From Alphaproteobacteria bacterium UBA2784 (GTDB taxonomy: Bacteria; Pseudomonadota; Alphaproteobacteria; Micropepsales; Micropepsaceae), in the NCBI GenBank assembly GCA_002352285.1, contig DEIC01000129.1:1-45669 (forward strand): a DNA stretch of 45,669 nucleotides, given 5' to 3'. Within the stretch, counting starts at the first letter, position 1. Every line of letters starts with the position of its first letter. Position numbers and translations under genes: made by a program. The notes under the pieces were generated by a model. That model was not told the DNA's origin and searched no databases. It worked only from the letters and a program-made list of their open reading frames with translations. Below, one piece after another: positions 7,425 to 16,099 of the stretch.

Positions 7425-8147
7425 TTACTCCATCGCGAATGTCACCGTGACGCTGACACTGGCCCAGGAGACGCCGGGGGCCGTGGGCACGGCGCTTTCC
7501 GCCTTGAACACGGTTGCATCCATATAGACCGGCGGCGGCAACGCCGTTGCGCCGGTGGTGATGGAAAGGACTTCGCCCAGCCGCACGCCCGCCGCTGTCG
7601 CCAGATCTTCTGCCTGCTTGCGCGCATCAGCCACAGCGGCCGCACGAGCCTTGGCCATCACCGCATCATCATTGTCGATCGAGAAACTGATGCCATTGAT
7701 GCTGTTGGAGCCCGCACTGACAGCCTTGTCGAGCACGGTGCCCAGATTGCCAAGGTCACGCACCTTCACGGTCACCTGGTTCTGCACCTGATAGGAGGCA
7801 ATGCGCCACGGGCCGCCACCTTCCGGATTTTCGCTCACATATTGCGGGTTGACCGAAAAGGACGAGGTCTGGATGTCCTCCTTCGCAATGCCTGCCTCGG
7901 CCATCATCGCAAAGAGCGCATTCATCGCCTCGTTGTTCTTCGCCAGCGCTTCGGCCGCCGTGGCGCCATCGCTGATGACGCCCAGATTGATGGTCGCAAG
8001 ATCAGGTGCGGCGCTTGCCTCGCCCATACCGGTCACAACAAGCGGGCGCACGCGGGCGGCGTCGCCTTCGGCCTCGACGTGATAGAGATGCGTGACGCCG
8101 ATGATCACAGCGACAGCAGCGGCGGTGGCAAGCAATGCGCGTTTCAT
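7425..8147 (-). CDS. SIMPL-domain (DUF541) exported protein, 240 aa
   Basis: A member of the SIMPL/DUF541 family that includes Brucella BP26/Omp28. It opens with an N-terminal signal or anchor (MKRALLATAAAVAVIIGV) followed by LVVTGMGEASAAPDLATINL, the usual family entry. Later family marks are AMNALFAMMAEAGIAKEDIQ, ASYQVQNQVTVKVRDL and ARAAAVADARKQAEDLATAA, ending in the beta-strand VSWASVSVTVTFAME. Members of the family form periplasmic or outer-membrane-associated oligomers; the cellular role here is unknown. The ATG at 8147 has an AGAAGGAA ribosome-binding site. Two inverted repeats lie upstream, between this gene and the divergent tRNA. Confidence 0.9.
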   Translation of the reverse strand: MKRALLATAAAVAVIIGVTHLYHVEAEGDAARVRPLVVTGMGEASAAPDLATINLGVISDGATAAEALAKNNEAMNALFAMMAEAGIAKEDIQTSSFSVNPQYVSENPEGGGPWRIASYQVQNQVTVKVRDLGNLGTVLDKAVSAGSNSINGISFSIDNDDAVMAKARAAAVADARKQAEDLATAAGVRLGEVLSITTGATALPPPVYMDATVFKAESAVPTAPGVSWASVSVTVTFAME

Positions 8148-8200
8148 GGTTTCATTCCTTCTTCTCGTGCCGGACCGACCTGACTTGATCCGGTTTCAGT

Positions 8201-8271
8201 GATGATCAGATCATCCTTGCGCTGCGGCCAAAAGGTGGCGGCGCACTGAACGGCGCATGAATTCCGTTCAG
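8201..8271. promoter_or_regulatory. two inverted repeats between SIMPL gene and tRNA
   Basis: Two perfect inverted repeats lie here: GATGATC-A-GATCATC at 8201-8215, and CTGAACGG (8246-8253) with CCGTTCAG (8264-8271) around a 10-base centre. Both are in the intergenic region that must contain the divergent promoters of the SIMPL gene and the tRNA, so they are candidate operators. No regulator is identified. Confidence 0.4.
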
Positions 8272-8310
8272 GTCAGCGCGAGGGCATGATATGACCGCCG
8301 CCGCCGGTCG

Positions 8311-8385
8311 GGGCCTGTAGCTCAGTGGTTAGAGCTGGCCGCTCATAACGGTCTGGTCGCAGGTTCGAATCCTGCCGGGCCCACC
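8311..8385 (+). tRNA. tRNA-Ile2, anticodon CAT (lysidine type)
   Basis: The full cloverleaf is readable. The acceptor stem GGGCCTG (8311-8317) pairs with CGGGCCC (8376-8382), including one T-G pair. The D arm is GCTC/GAGC with loop AGTGGTTA, the anticodon stem GGCCG/CGGTC encloses loop CTCATAA with anticodon CAT at 8344-8346, and the T arm is GCAGG-TTCGAAT-CCTGC. The D-loop AGTGGTTA and the GGTCGC variable region resemble E. coli ileX rather than elongator Met tRNA. I therefore read it as the tRNA whose C34 is converted to lysidine by TilS to decode AUA. After the discriminator A the DNA reads CCG, so the terminal CCA is not encoded and must be completed post-transcriptionally. Confidence 0.9.
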
Positions 8386-8597
8386 GGATTTTCCGCAGAT
8401 TTGAGCCAATTGCAGAACGAAAAACCCTGCAAACGGCCCTCATGTCAATCTGCGCTTAACGCTGGCCGGGTTCTCATAGCGGGGCATGCTGACACCTGTC
8501 CTTGCGATACAGCGCACTGGCGGATGGCGGCATATCCGATACACTTTAACGCATGACCGGATTCCACATCGTCCGGCATGCCATATGGGGGCCTCTC

Positions 8598-10853
8598 ATG
8601 AGCCACATCCGCAATCGCCTGCTTCAATCTGCTGCCGTCGCCGTCGCGCTTTCGGCGCCGGGGGCAGGCGCCCTTGCGCGTGATGGACAGTTTGAGCAGT
8701 GGATGCCTGTGGTTGAGGCGATCCCGCTCCCCGGCACGCCGGTCTCGATGGAAGCGACGATTGCCAGTGGCAGCGGCGTGACCATTGCCATTGTCGATAC
8801 GGGCGTCGAGCTGAGCCATCCCGAATTTGCCGGACGCATTGCACCCGGCGGCACGTGCTTCAGCGGTGCGACGTGCCCCAATCCCTATACGCAGTCTGGC
8901 GGCGACGACCACCGTCACGGCACGCATGTCGCGGGCATCGCGGCTGGCGCGACGGTGGGTGTTGCGCCCGGTGCGCTGATCCTTCCGATCAAGGTGCTGT
9001 CAGCGACAGGCAGCGGCACGCTGACGGACGTAGCAAACGGAATTACGTATGCGGCCGCGAACGGCGCGCGGGTCATCAACATGAGCCTTGGCGGCTCATC
9101 CGGATCAAGCGGCCTCCTCAGTGCCATGCGCACGGCGGCGCCGACCTCGGTGATCGTGGCTGCGGCAGGCAATGGCGGCAATGCCAAGACGCCCAGCTAT
9201 CCGGCAATCTATGCCGTTGAGAGCGGCGTACGCGGCAGCGCCATTATTGTCGGCGCGATTGACGGAGGCACCGGGCTTATCGCCAGCTTCAGCCAGACGC
9301 CCGGCACAGCCTGCAAGCGCGAGGGCTTTGGCCGCCGCGCGGTGACCTATTGCGCGCGCGATTACTTCCTTGTCGCGCCCGGCGTGCGCATCAATTCGGC
9401 CTTGCTGAACGGCGCCTATGGCACCTTGTCGGGTACCTCAATGGCGACGCCTTATGTGGCGGGTGTGGCAGCGCTGGTGCTTTCGGCCAGCCCGTTCCTC
9501 ACGCCGTCGCAGGTGACTGACATTCTCTTCCGCTCGGCGACCGATCTGGGCGCGGCCGGTGTTGACAATGTCTATGGCCGCGGGCTCGTGAATCCGGGCG
9601 CGGCGCTGGCCGCTGTTGGCGCGACCAGCGTTCCCGTCTTCGGCGCATCTGCAAACGCCTTTGGCGGATCAGGGCAGGTTGAGAAGACTGCGCTCACCGG
9701 GCCGCTGGGTGTTGCGGTTGCCGGTTCGGCGCATCTGTCGCGCGTGGTCGTGCTTGACGAGTATCGCCGCGACTATCGCGCTGACATTTCGCGCGGCGCT
9801 TCTGCGGGCGGTTTTGGCATCGCATCGATGTTTGGCGGCAATGGCGGTGTTACAGGCGCCAGTCTCACGGCAGACGGTGTGACAGTTCACGCCTTCGCCT
9901 TCACGGCAGATGACGGGCTTGGCAGCAAAACCAAGATCGCCAGCACCGCATTTTTCGCACAGAGCGCACTCTTTGGCGGCACGCTGAATGCGGGCTATGG
10001 GCTTGGCCTGTCACGCGTGAACAACCTTACTGCGATGACCGAGTTGATGCCGGTCCACAGCGCGGCCGGTCAGGCCAATCCCTATGCGGCGCTTGCGGAT
10101 GGCGGCATGTTTGCTGCGTTCACGCAAGAGTTCGGCGCCTTTGAACTTGTGGCGTCAGTCGGCACGCTCAAGAGCAATGACGCCGAAGAGGGGCTGCCGG
10201 ATTTCGACTACAAGATGCGCAATGTTGCCGAGCGCTATGAGTCCTATGGCTCGTATTCGTCGGCGGTGACGGCGCTTGCCCTGAGCGGCGAGGCGGCGCC
10301 GGGTTTTGCCGTTTCGCTGGGCCTGACACTGGCGCACGAAGAGGGCGGACTTCTGGGCGGCCGCGAGTCTGGTGCACTCGCCATTACGGATGAAGCGGAT
10401 ACGGTGGCGGTCACGCTGTCATTCTCGCACGATCTCGGCAATGGATTGACGCTGGGCGGTGCGTGGTCGGAAGCTGTCAGCGATGTGCGCACATTGCGCG
10501 GCGCAGTCGTGTCTGATCTGGAAGGTGTCACATCGCGCGCGGTTGCCTTGAACCTGGCGCTGAATGGTGTGTTCGCTGAAGACGACCGCGCGATGCTGAC
10601 CATTGGCACGGGCATCCACTTCACCGGCGGCGATGCATTCATCACGGCGGCAACCGGCGTCGATGCAAGCCGCAATCTCTCCTATGGCAGCGAGGTCGTC
10701 GGGCTTGATACCGGCACGCCTGTGACGGCCGAGTTCGGCTATGAGACGCCGGTCTTTGGCGGTGCAGGCTCACTTGGGCTTACGGCGTTGGCGCAAGAGA
10801 ATGGCGATGGCGTCGCGGCTGGCGCGTTCGTCACGCTCGGCCTCTCCTTCTGA
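8598..10853 (+). CDS. S8 (subtilisin-like) serine protease autotransporter, 751 aa
   Basis: A secreted protease with its own outer-membrane translocator. The signal peptide runs to about residue 27 (VALSAPGAGALA). The subtilase domain follows with the catalytic triad D67 (IAIVDTG), H107 (RHGTHVAG) and S281 (SGTSMATPYVAG), and the oxyanion Asn N192 (AAGNGG). Cys pairs 87/93 and 239/252 sit in loops. After a linker (DEYRRDYRADISRG) the last 300 or so residues are a beta-rich autotransporter barrel ending in Phe (VTLGLSF), the terminal signature recognised by the BAM complex. The ATG at 8598 has GGGG 7 bases upstream and starts the signal peptide; the frame is also open to 8553. A second member of the same family lies directly downstream. 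Confidence 0.9.
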   Translation: MSHIRNRLLQSAAVAVALSAPGAGALARDGQFEQWMPVVEAIPLPGTPVSMEATIASGSGVTIAIVDTGVELSHPEFAGRIAPGGTCFSGATCPNPYTQSGGDDHRHGTHVAGIAAGATVGVAPGALILPIKVLSATGSGTLTDVANGITYAAANGARVINMSLGGSSGSSGLLSAMRTAAPTSVIVAAAGNGGNAKTPSYPAIYAVESGVRGSAIIVGAIDGGTGLIASFSQTPGTACKREGFGRRAVTYCARDYFLVAPGVRINSALLNGAYGTLSGTSMATPYVAGVAALVLSASPFLTPSQVTDILFRSATDLGAAGVDNVYGRGLVNPGAALAAVGATSVPVFGASANAFGGSGQVEKTALTGPLGVAVAGSAHLSRVVVLDEYRRDYRADISRGASAGGFGIASMFGGNGGVTGASLTADGVTVHAFAFTADDGLGSKTKIASTAFFAQSALFGGTLNAGYGLGLSRVNNLTAMTELMPVHSAAGQANPYAALADGGMFAAFTQEFGAFELVASVGTLKSNDAEEGLPDFDYKMRNVAERYESYGSYSSAVTALALSGEAAPGFAVSLGLTLAHEEGGLLGGRESGALAITDEADTVAVTLSFSHDLGNGLTLGGAWSEAVSDVRTLRGAVVSDLEGVTSRAVALNLALNGVFAEDDRAMLTIGTGIHFTGGDAFITAATGVDASRNLSYGSEVVGLDTGTPVTAEFGYETPVFGGAGSLGLTALAQENGDGVAAGAFVTLGLSF

Positions 10854-10862
10854 ATTCGCTCG

Positions 10863-10878
10863 CCGCGCGAAGGCGCGG
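10863..10878 (+). terminator. short hairpin after the first autotransporter
   Basis: CCGCGC (10863-10868) pairs with GCGCGG (10873-10878) around a GAAG tetraloop, 9 bases beyond the stop. There is no T-run, so termination is doubtful. Confidence 0.3.
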
Positions 10879-10892
10879 AACAAAACACCGTG

Positions 10893-11019
10893 CGCGTGCA
10901 ACAAAGTTGCGCGCGAAGGTGTTGCTGCACTGCGAAATGTGGAAGCGACGTGACGTGACGCTGTGGGCCAAGTCACAGGAACAGGCTCTGCGTGCAACTT
11001 TGCAATATCGTTGCAAGTT
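10893..11019. promoter_or_regulatory. two inverted repeats upstream of the second autotransporter
   Basis: The 281-base gap between the two autotransporter genes holds two inverted repeats. The first pairs 10893-10902 with 10906-10915 around AAA, 10 bp with one G-T pair. The second pairs AACTTTGCAA (10996-11005) with TTGCAAGTT (11011-11019), with one bulged T. Both contain GTGCAAC. They may be regulator sites or leader RNA hairpins of the downstream gene. Confidence 0.4.
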
Positions 11020-11134
11020 TCCGCTTCGCAGCAAGGCTGAATTGGGGTTTAGAATTGGCGCCGGGAATCTGATTTGCCCGGTATGACGCCGGGGCAGTTT
11101 TCTTTTCTGGATTGCGTTTCAACAGGGGGCCTAC

Positions 11135-13564
11135 ATGCGTCTCAAATCCGTATTCCGCCAATCAACGGCGGTGCTTGCACTGGGCACGGCGATGGCGGGA
11201 TTTGCCGCTGTGCCGGCATCGGCTGACATCCTTCAGCTTTACGACGGCTATTTCTACCAGACGACGGCCGACACAAGCGGTCAGGTGTTCGGCGTGGCTG
11301 CGCGTAATCGTGCGGATGCTGTGCCGGTTGCTGGCGGCGTGACGGCCCAGGCTTCGAACTGGAACCAGACCGCTGCGCAGATTGCCAACGTGTCAGGTGG
11401 CGACGGCACTGGCGCAATCATTGCGGTCATCGACTCTGGCCTTGATCTCGACCTTCCGGAGTTTGCGGGCCGCGTTCTGACGGGCGCGTGCTTCGGCAAC
11501 GCCACGCTCTGCGCGACGCCTGACAATCTCATCGGCGGTGATGCAGGCATCGCGCCTACCAATCCGACGCATGGCACGTTCGTGGCCTCCGTGGCTGCGG
11601 GCGACACTGCGGGCGTTGCTCCCGGGGCTTGGATCCTTCCTGTGCGTGTTTGCAACACGACCTCGCTTTCCTGCCCTGGCAACATTCCCGGTGCCGTGAT
11701 CTGGGCTGCGACGACCGGCAATGCTGACATCATCAATCTCAGCCTTGGCGGCAACTTCACAAGCTCAAGCGACCTTGCGGCCGCTCAAACGGCGATCGCC
11801 AATGGCGCGTTGATGGTGGTCTCAGCCGGCAATGGCGGCTCACGCCGGACAACGTCGGGTTCGCCCGCAGGTCTTGCCATCGAAAACGGTGTGGTCGGCG
11901 GCATGATCGTTGTCGGCGCAACCGGCCTCGGCAACCAGCTGGCCTCGTTCTCGGAAACGCCGGGCACCGCTTGCCGCGTCTCCGGCACGTCGCGCATTTG
12001 CCGTCGCGACTATTTCGTCGTGGCTCCCGGCCAGGGCGTTGTCGCTGTCGGTGGTGGCGGGTTCACCGGGCCGATTGACGGCACGTCCTTCTCGTCACCC
12101 TACGTGGCGGGTGTTGCGGCGCTGGTGAAGGGCGCGGCCCCTTACCTCACCAACTACCAGATCGCCGACATCATCTTCTCGACCACCATTGATCTTGGCG
12201 CAGTCGGCTCAGACCGTGTGTTCGGCCGCGGTGCGGTTGACGCGCAGGCGGCGCTGAACGCGGTTGGCATTTCGTCGCTGGCGCTTTCCGGCACGTCGGC
12301 CAATTCGTATTCGGGTTCGGGCGATGTGCGCGGTGCGCGCATCTCGGGTCCGGTGTCGCAGGCCATTGCAGGCTCACGCCTGCTGCGCAATGCGATCGTT
12401 CTCGACAAGTACCGCCGCGATTTCCGCTATGACATGACGCGTGGCGCCGGTTCGAACGGCTTCACCGTGTTCAGCATGCTGGGCGGCGGCTCGGCCGGCT
12501 TCTCGCCGGTGGCGGGCGCGTTCGGCGGCGTCTCGTTCTCGGCAGTCGTTGTTGAAGACACGACCATGGGCATTGCTGATCCGCTGATGCTGCGTGAAGA
12601 CCGCAGCCGCACGGATGTGTTCAACGCCATTGCGTCGTTCAATGCGGGTGAATCCACCAGCGTGACGCTTGGCTTCAACACGTCGATGGCGGGCCTTGGC
12701 GCGGATTACGATCTGGCGGCAAGCCCGGCCTATGACGGCCTCTTCATGTCGGCTTCGGCGATGAACTCGCCCTATCTGCGCCTTGCGGATGGCGGTCTCT
12801 ATGCCGGTGTTGCTTATGGCCTGACCGAATCGCTGACGCTGCGCACGTCGGTTGCATCGTACGACTCGAAGGAGGCCGAGGAGCTGCCGGTTTCCGATCA
12901 GGAACTGAAGCTGCGCCGCCTGACCCACTTCCAGACGCTTGAGGCTGATCGTGGCGCCGATGCGGTGTCGCTGGGCCTTGACTGGGCGTTTGCGTCATGG
13001 GGCGGCCTTGGCCTCTCGGCGACGTCGGTCACCGAGTACAACGCGATCCTGGGTGGCGAGCAGATCGGTGCGCTGTCGATTGCCGACGAGGCGACCACAC
13101 GTGCCGTCACGCTGCAGGGCCGTGTGAGCCTGGGCGATGGCTTCATCCTGTCGGGCGCGTGGAACGAGGGCACGACCTCGATCGACACGCCGTCGAATGG
13201 CATCTTCTCGAACGTGGATGACCTGCACAGCCGCACCTACGGTCTTGCGATCTCCAAGATCGGCGTGTTCGGCACGAGCGACCTTCTCGGCTTTGCCGTG
13301 TCGCGTCCGCTGCACATCGTTGATGGCTCGGGCCAGCTGACGATTGCCACCGACATCAATGGCGACCGCACGCTGGTTTATGGCACGGAAGCCATCAATT
13401 TCGGCTGGGATGCACTGCAGACCGACTATGAGCTGGGCTATTCGGCCACGCTCATGGATGGCGCTGTCGGCTTTGAGCTGAATGCAGCCTATCAGCAGAA
13501 TGTCGGCGGCTTCGCTGGCGAAGATGGCGTGGCCTTCGCTACCCGTCTGGGCCTGCAGTTCTAA
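11135..13564 (+). CDS. S8 (subtilisin-like) serine protease autotransporter, 809 aa
   Basis: Paralogue of the upstream gene, with the same plan: signal peptide (MRLKSVFRQSTAVLALGTAM, cleavage after PASA at 30), subtilase passenger, linker and C-terminal beta-barrel ending GLQF. The triad is D100 (AVIDSG), H146 (NPTHGTFVAS) and S318 (DGTSFSSPYVAG), with N233 in SAGNGG. It carries about 35 extra residues before the catalytic domain and three loop Cys pairs (119/126, 173/180, 280/289); the first and third match those of the neighbour. The passenger-barrel junction DKYRRDFRYDMTRG parallels DEYRRDYRADISRG in the first copy. AGGGGG lies 6 bases before the ATG. A strong terminator follows. Natural substrates are unknown; roles in surface proteolysis or nutrition are typical of such proteins. 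Confidence 0.9.
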   Translation: MRLKSVFRQSTAVLALGTAMAGFAAVPASADILQLYDGYFYQTTADTSGQVFGVAARNRADAVPVAGGVTAQASNWNQTAAQIANVSGGDGTGAIIAVIDSGLDLDLPEFAGRVLTGACFGNATLCATPDNLIGGDAGIAPTNPTHGTFVASVAAGDTAGVAPGAWILPVRVCNTTSLSCPGNIPGAVIWAATTGNADIINLSLGGNFTSSSDLAAAQTAIANGALMVVSAGNGGSRRTTSGSPAGLAIENGVVGGMIVVGATGLGNQLASFSETPGTACRVSGTSRICRRDYFVVAPGQGVVAVGGGGFTGPIDGTSFSSPYVAGVAALVKGAAPYLTNYQIADIIFSTTIDLGAVGSDRVFGRGAVDAQAALNAVGISSLALSGTSANSYSGSGDVRGARISGPVSQAIAGSRLLRNAIVLDKYRRDFRYDMTRGAGSNGFTVFSMLGGGSAGFSPVAGAFGGVSFSAVVVEDTTMGIADPLMLREDRSRTDVFNAIASFNAGESTSVTLGFNTSMAGLGADYDLAASPAYDGLFMSASAMNSPYLRLADGGLYAGVAYGLTESLTLRTSVASYDSKEAEELPVSDQELKLRRLTHFQTLEADRGADAVSLGLDWAFASWGGLGLSATSVTEYNAILGGEQIGALSIADEATTRAVTLQGRVSLGDGFILSGAWNEGTTSIDTPSNGIFSNVDDLHSRTYGLAISKIGVFGTSDLLGFAVSRPLHIVDGSGQLTIATDINGDRTLVYGTEAINFGWDALQTDYELGYSATLMDGAVGFELNAAYQQNVGGFAGEDGVAFATRLGLQF

Positions 13565-13589
13565 GACAAAAGCCCCAATCGCGGGCGGG

Positions 13590-13620
13590 ACGGCCGGGGG
13601 AAACCCCGGCCGTTTTCTTT
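13590..13620 (+). terminator. intrinsic terminator after the second autotransporter
   Basis: ACGGCCGGGG (13590-13599) pairs perfectly with CCCCGGCCGT (13604-13613) around GAAA and is followed by TTTCTTT. This is a textbook intrinsic terminator, 25 bases after the stop. Confidence 0.9.
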
Positions 13621-13708
13621 TGGCCGCCATGTGGCCGGGTTGAAGCTTTACGCGCGATCCGCTAGGAACGCGGCCTTCAAGACAATCACGTTCCGGCCGA
13701 GGCCTCTC

Positions 13709-15379
13709 ATGGCGTCCTATCAATATGTCTATTCGATGCAGAAGGTCGGCAAGACCTGGCCGGGCGGCAAGACTGTTCTCAAAGACATCTGGCTGTCGTT
13801 CCTGCCGGGCGCAAAGATCGGCGTGGTGGGCGTCAACGGCTCGGGCAAGTCGTCGCTCTTGCGGCTGATGGCCGGGCGCGACACGGAGTTCACGGGCAAA
13901 GCGCGACTGGCGGATGGCGCGCGTGTCGGCTTTCTGGAGCAGGAGCCGGAGCTTGATCCCACAAAGGACGTGCGCGGCAATGTGCTCGATGGCGTGCGCG
14001 CGCAGCAGGACCTGCTCGATGAATTCAATGCCGTCTCGATGAAACTTGCCGACGACTATTCCGATGAGCTGATGGAGAAAATGTCAGCCCTGCAGGAAAA
14101 GATCGACGCCGGCAATCTCTGGGATCTTTCATCCAAGATCGACATGGCGATGGACGCGCTGCGCTGTCCGCCAGGTGATGCCGATGTCAGCGTGCTGTCG
14201 GGCGGCGAAAAGCGCCGCGTGGCGCTGTGCCGCCTGCTGCTTGAGGCGCCGGACCTTCTTCTGCTCGACGAGCCGACGAACCATCTTGATGCGGAATCGG
14301 TTGCCTGGCTTGAAGCGCATCTGCGCAACTATGCGGGCACGGTGGTGCTGGTCACCCATGACCGCTATTTTCTCGACAACGTCACCGGCTGGATCCTTGA
14401 ACTCGACCGCGGGCAGGGCATCCCTTACGAGGGCAATTACTCGTCCTGGCTGGAGCAGAAGGAAAAGCGCCTGTCAGTTGAAAAGGGCGCCGAAGAAGGC
14501 CGCATGCGCGCGCTGGCGCGTGAGCGCGAATGGATTGCCTCCAGTCCCAAGGCGCGTCAGGCGAAAAGCAAGGCGCGTATCCGTGCCTATGAAGAGCTGG
14601 CGGCCAAGGCAGGCGAGGCGCAGGTGGGCGTCGCGCAGATCGTCATTCCGCCAGGTCCGCGTCTGGGTTCGACCGTTATCGAGGCCAAGAACCTTTCAAA
14701 GGCTTATGGCGACCGCCTGCTGATCGATGATCTCTCATTCTCGCTGCCACCGGGCGGTATTGTGGGCGTGATCGGCCCGAATGGCGCGGGCAAAACGACA
14801 CTTTTCCGCATGTTGACGGGACAGGAGAAGCCGGACGGCGGCACACTCAAGCTGGGCGAGACGGTTCAGCTCTCCTATGTCGATCAGAGCCGTGATGCGC
14901 TTAACCCCAACAAGACCGTGTGGGAAGAGATTTCGGGCGGGCTTGATCTTCTGCCGATGGGCAAAAAGGAAGTATCGAGCCGCGCCTATGTGGGCGCCTT
15001 CAACTTCAAGGGCGGCGACCAGCAGAAAAAGGTCGGCCAGCTTTCGGGCGGCGAGCGCAACCGCGTGCATCTGGCAAAGATGCTCAAGTCAGGCGGCAAT
15101 GTGATGCTGCTCGACGAGCCGACCAATGACCTTGATGTTGAAACGCTGCGTGCGCTGGAAGACGCCATCACGGATTTCGCCGGGTGTGTTGTGGTCATCA
15201 GCCACGACCGCTGGTTCCTCGACCGCGTCGCCACCCACATGCTGGCCTTTGAAGGCGACAGCCATGTGGAGTGGTTCGAGGGCAATTACGCGGACTATGA
15301 GGCCGACCGCAAGCGCCGTCTGGGTGACGACGCGATGGTGCCGCATCGCATCAAGTACAAGCGGTTCAGCCGCGCCTAG
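13709..15379 (+). CDS. ettA: energy-dependent translational throttle protein EttA (ABC-F)
   Basis: An ABC-F ATPase of 556 residues, the usual EttA length. EttA binds the ribosomal E site and couples ATP level to entry into elongation. Two nucleotide-binding domains are present, with Walker [10 protein letters not shown] near residue 41 and GPNGAGKTT near 357. Signatures LSGGEKRR and LSGGERNR and Walker [13 protein letters not shown] and [12 protein letters not shown] are also visible. Between them is the charged helical linker ([20 protein letters not shown]) that contacts P-site tRNA. There are no membrane segments, as expected for ABC-F. The ATG at 13709 has GAGG 7 bases upstream and starts the family-typical [10 protein letters not shown]. 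It converges with mlaC, 3 bases separating the stops. Confidence 0.93.
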   Translation: MASYQYVYSMQKVGKTWPGGKTVLKDIWLSFLPGAKIGVVGVNGSGKSSLLRLMAGRDTEFTGKARLADGARVGFLEQEPELDPTKDVRGNVLDGVRAQQDLLDEFNAVSMKLADDYSDELMEKMSALQEKIDAGNLWDLSSKIDMAMDALRCPPGDADVSVLSGGEKRRVALCRLLLEAPDLLLLDEPTNHLDAESVAWLEAHLRNYAGTVVLVTHDRYFLDNVTGWILELDRGQGIPYEGNYSSWLEQKEKRLSVEKGAEEGRMRALAREREWIASSPKARQAKSKARIRAYEELAAKAGEAQVGVAQIVIPPGPRLGSTVIEAKNLSKAYGDRLLIDDLSFSLPPGGIVGVIGPNGAGKTTLFRMLTGQEKPDGGTLKLGETVQLSYVDQSRDALNPNKTVWEEISGGLDLLPMGKKEVSSRAYVGAFNFKGGDQQKKVGQLSGGERNRVHLAKMLKSGGNVMLLDEPTNDLDVETLRALEDAITDFAGCVVVISHDRWFLDRVATHMLAFEGDSHVEWFEGNYADYEADRKRRLGDDAMVPHRIKYKRFSRA

Positions 15380-15382
15380 GGC

Positions 15383-16006
15383 TCAGTTGCCGGCACGGAT
15401 GGAGATGGTCTGCTCCCGCAGATAGGCGGCAAGTGCTGCGATGTTGCCGCCATTGCCTGCGAGATAGGAGTCGAACTGCGAGCGCTGGTCCACAGCCAGC
15501 CAGATGCCTTCGACCATGATGTCCACAATCTGGAAGCTGCCCGGCGCGCCCAGCACGCGGAAGCCGACATTGTAGGTCGTGCCGCCGTCATCGAGCGTCG
15601 CCTCGACCACAAAGTCAGTGGCGTTGCGCTCCACCGAGCCGGTCACGTTGAGCGTCTGGTTCGAATAGTTCAGCAGGCGTGATTCATAGACAGAGACGGC
15701 GTAATCCTTGAATGCCTCAACGAAGTCGGCCAGCACGGCGGCGTCCGCGCCACGGCGGTGATTGCCCAGCGTGAAGTAAGCGATCTTCTGTGCGTCGGTG
15801 TAGGAGAGGATCAGGTCGCGAAACTGCGCACGGCGATCCGCATCACCAAGCGAGGCATTGCCGAGAATGGCAAGGCCCTTGTTGATGCCTTCCTGCACAT
15901 AGGCGCCGGCGGCGTCGCCGTTGGCGCGCGCCAATCCGGTTGCCAGCGCCAGGCTGACGAGCAATGCGGTTACAAACGCAGGAAGGCTGGCAAGGCGGCG
16001 GAACAT
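15383..16006 (-). CDS. mlaC: phospholipid transport periplasmic protein MlaC (Ttg2D family)
   Basis: The 207-residue product has a signal peptide (MFRRLASLPAFVTALLVSLA then LATGLARA) and the MlaC/Ttg2 fold. MlaC carries phospholipid through the periplasm between the outer-membrane MlaA complex and the inner-membrane MlaFEDB transporter. Family features are the FRDLILSYTDAQKIAYFTLG region, the repeated beta-strand pattern around FVVEATLDDGGTTYNVGFRV, and FQIVDIMVEGIWLAVDQRSQ near the end. The start has a CGGGAG ribosome-binding site. It lies 93 bases downstream of mlaA on the same strand, an arrangement common in Alphaproteobacteria. The transporter genes mlaFEDB are not in this window. Confidence 0.88.
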   Translation of the reverse strand: MFRRLASLPAFVTALLVSLALATGLARANGDAAGAYVQEGINKGLAILGNASLGDADRRAQFRDLILSYTDAQKIAYFTLGNHRRGADAAVLADFVEAFKDYAVSVYESRLLNYSNQTLNVTGSVERNATDFVVEATLDDGGTTYNVGFRVLGAPGSFQIVDIMVEGIWLAVDQRSQFDSYLAGNGGNIAALAAYLREQTISIRAGN

Positions 16007-16099
16007 GATCGTGCTCCCGTCGGGTTATGGTTTGGGCCGCCCGGACAGGCGGGAGGGCGAAGGCCCCCTATCGCGCCATCCCATGCCGCCGCATCTTGG

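Noticed and set aside
2555..8270. Shared 13-mer TGAATTCCGTTCA at 2555 and 8258, both upstream of exported-protein genes
   Set aside because: Among all 13-mer pairs in a window of this size several such matches are expected by chance, and the distances to the genes differ.
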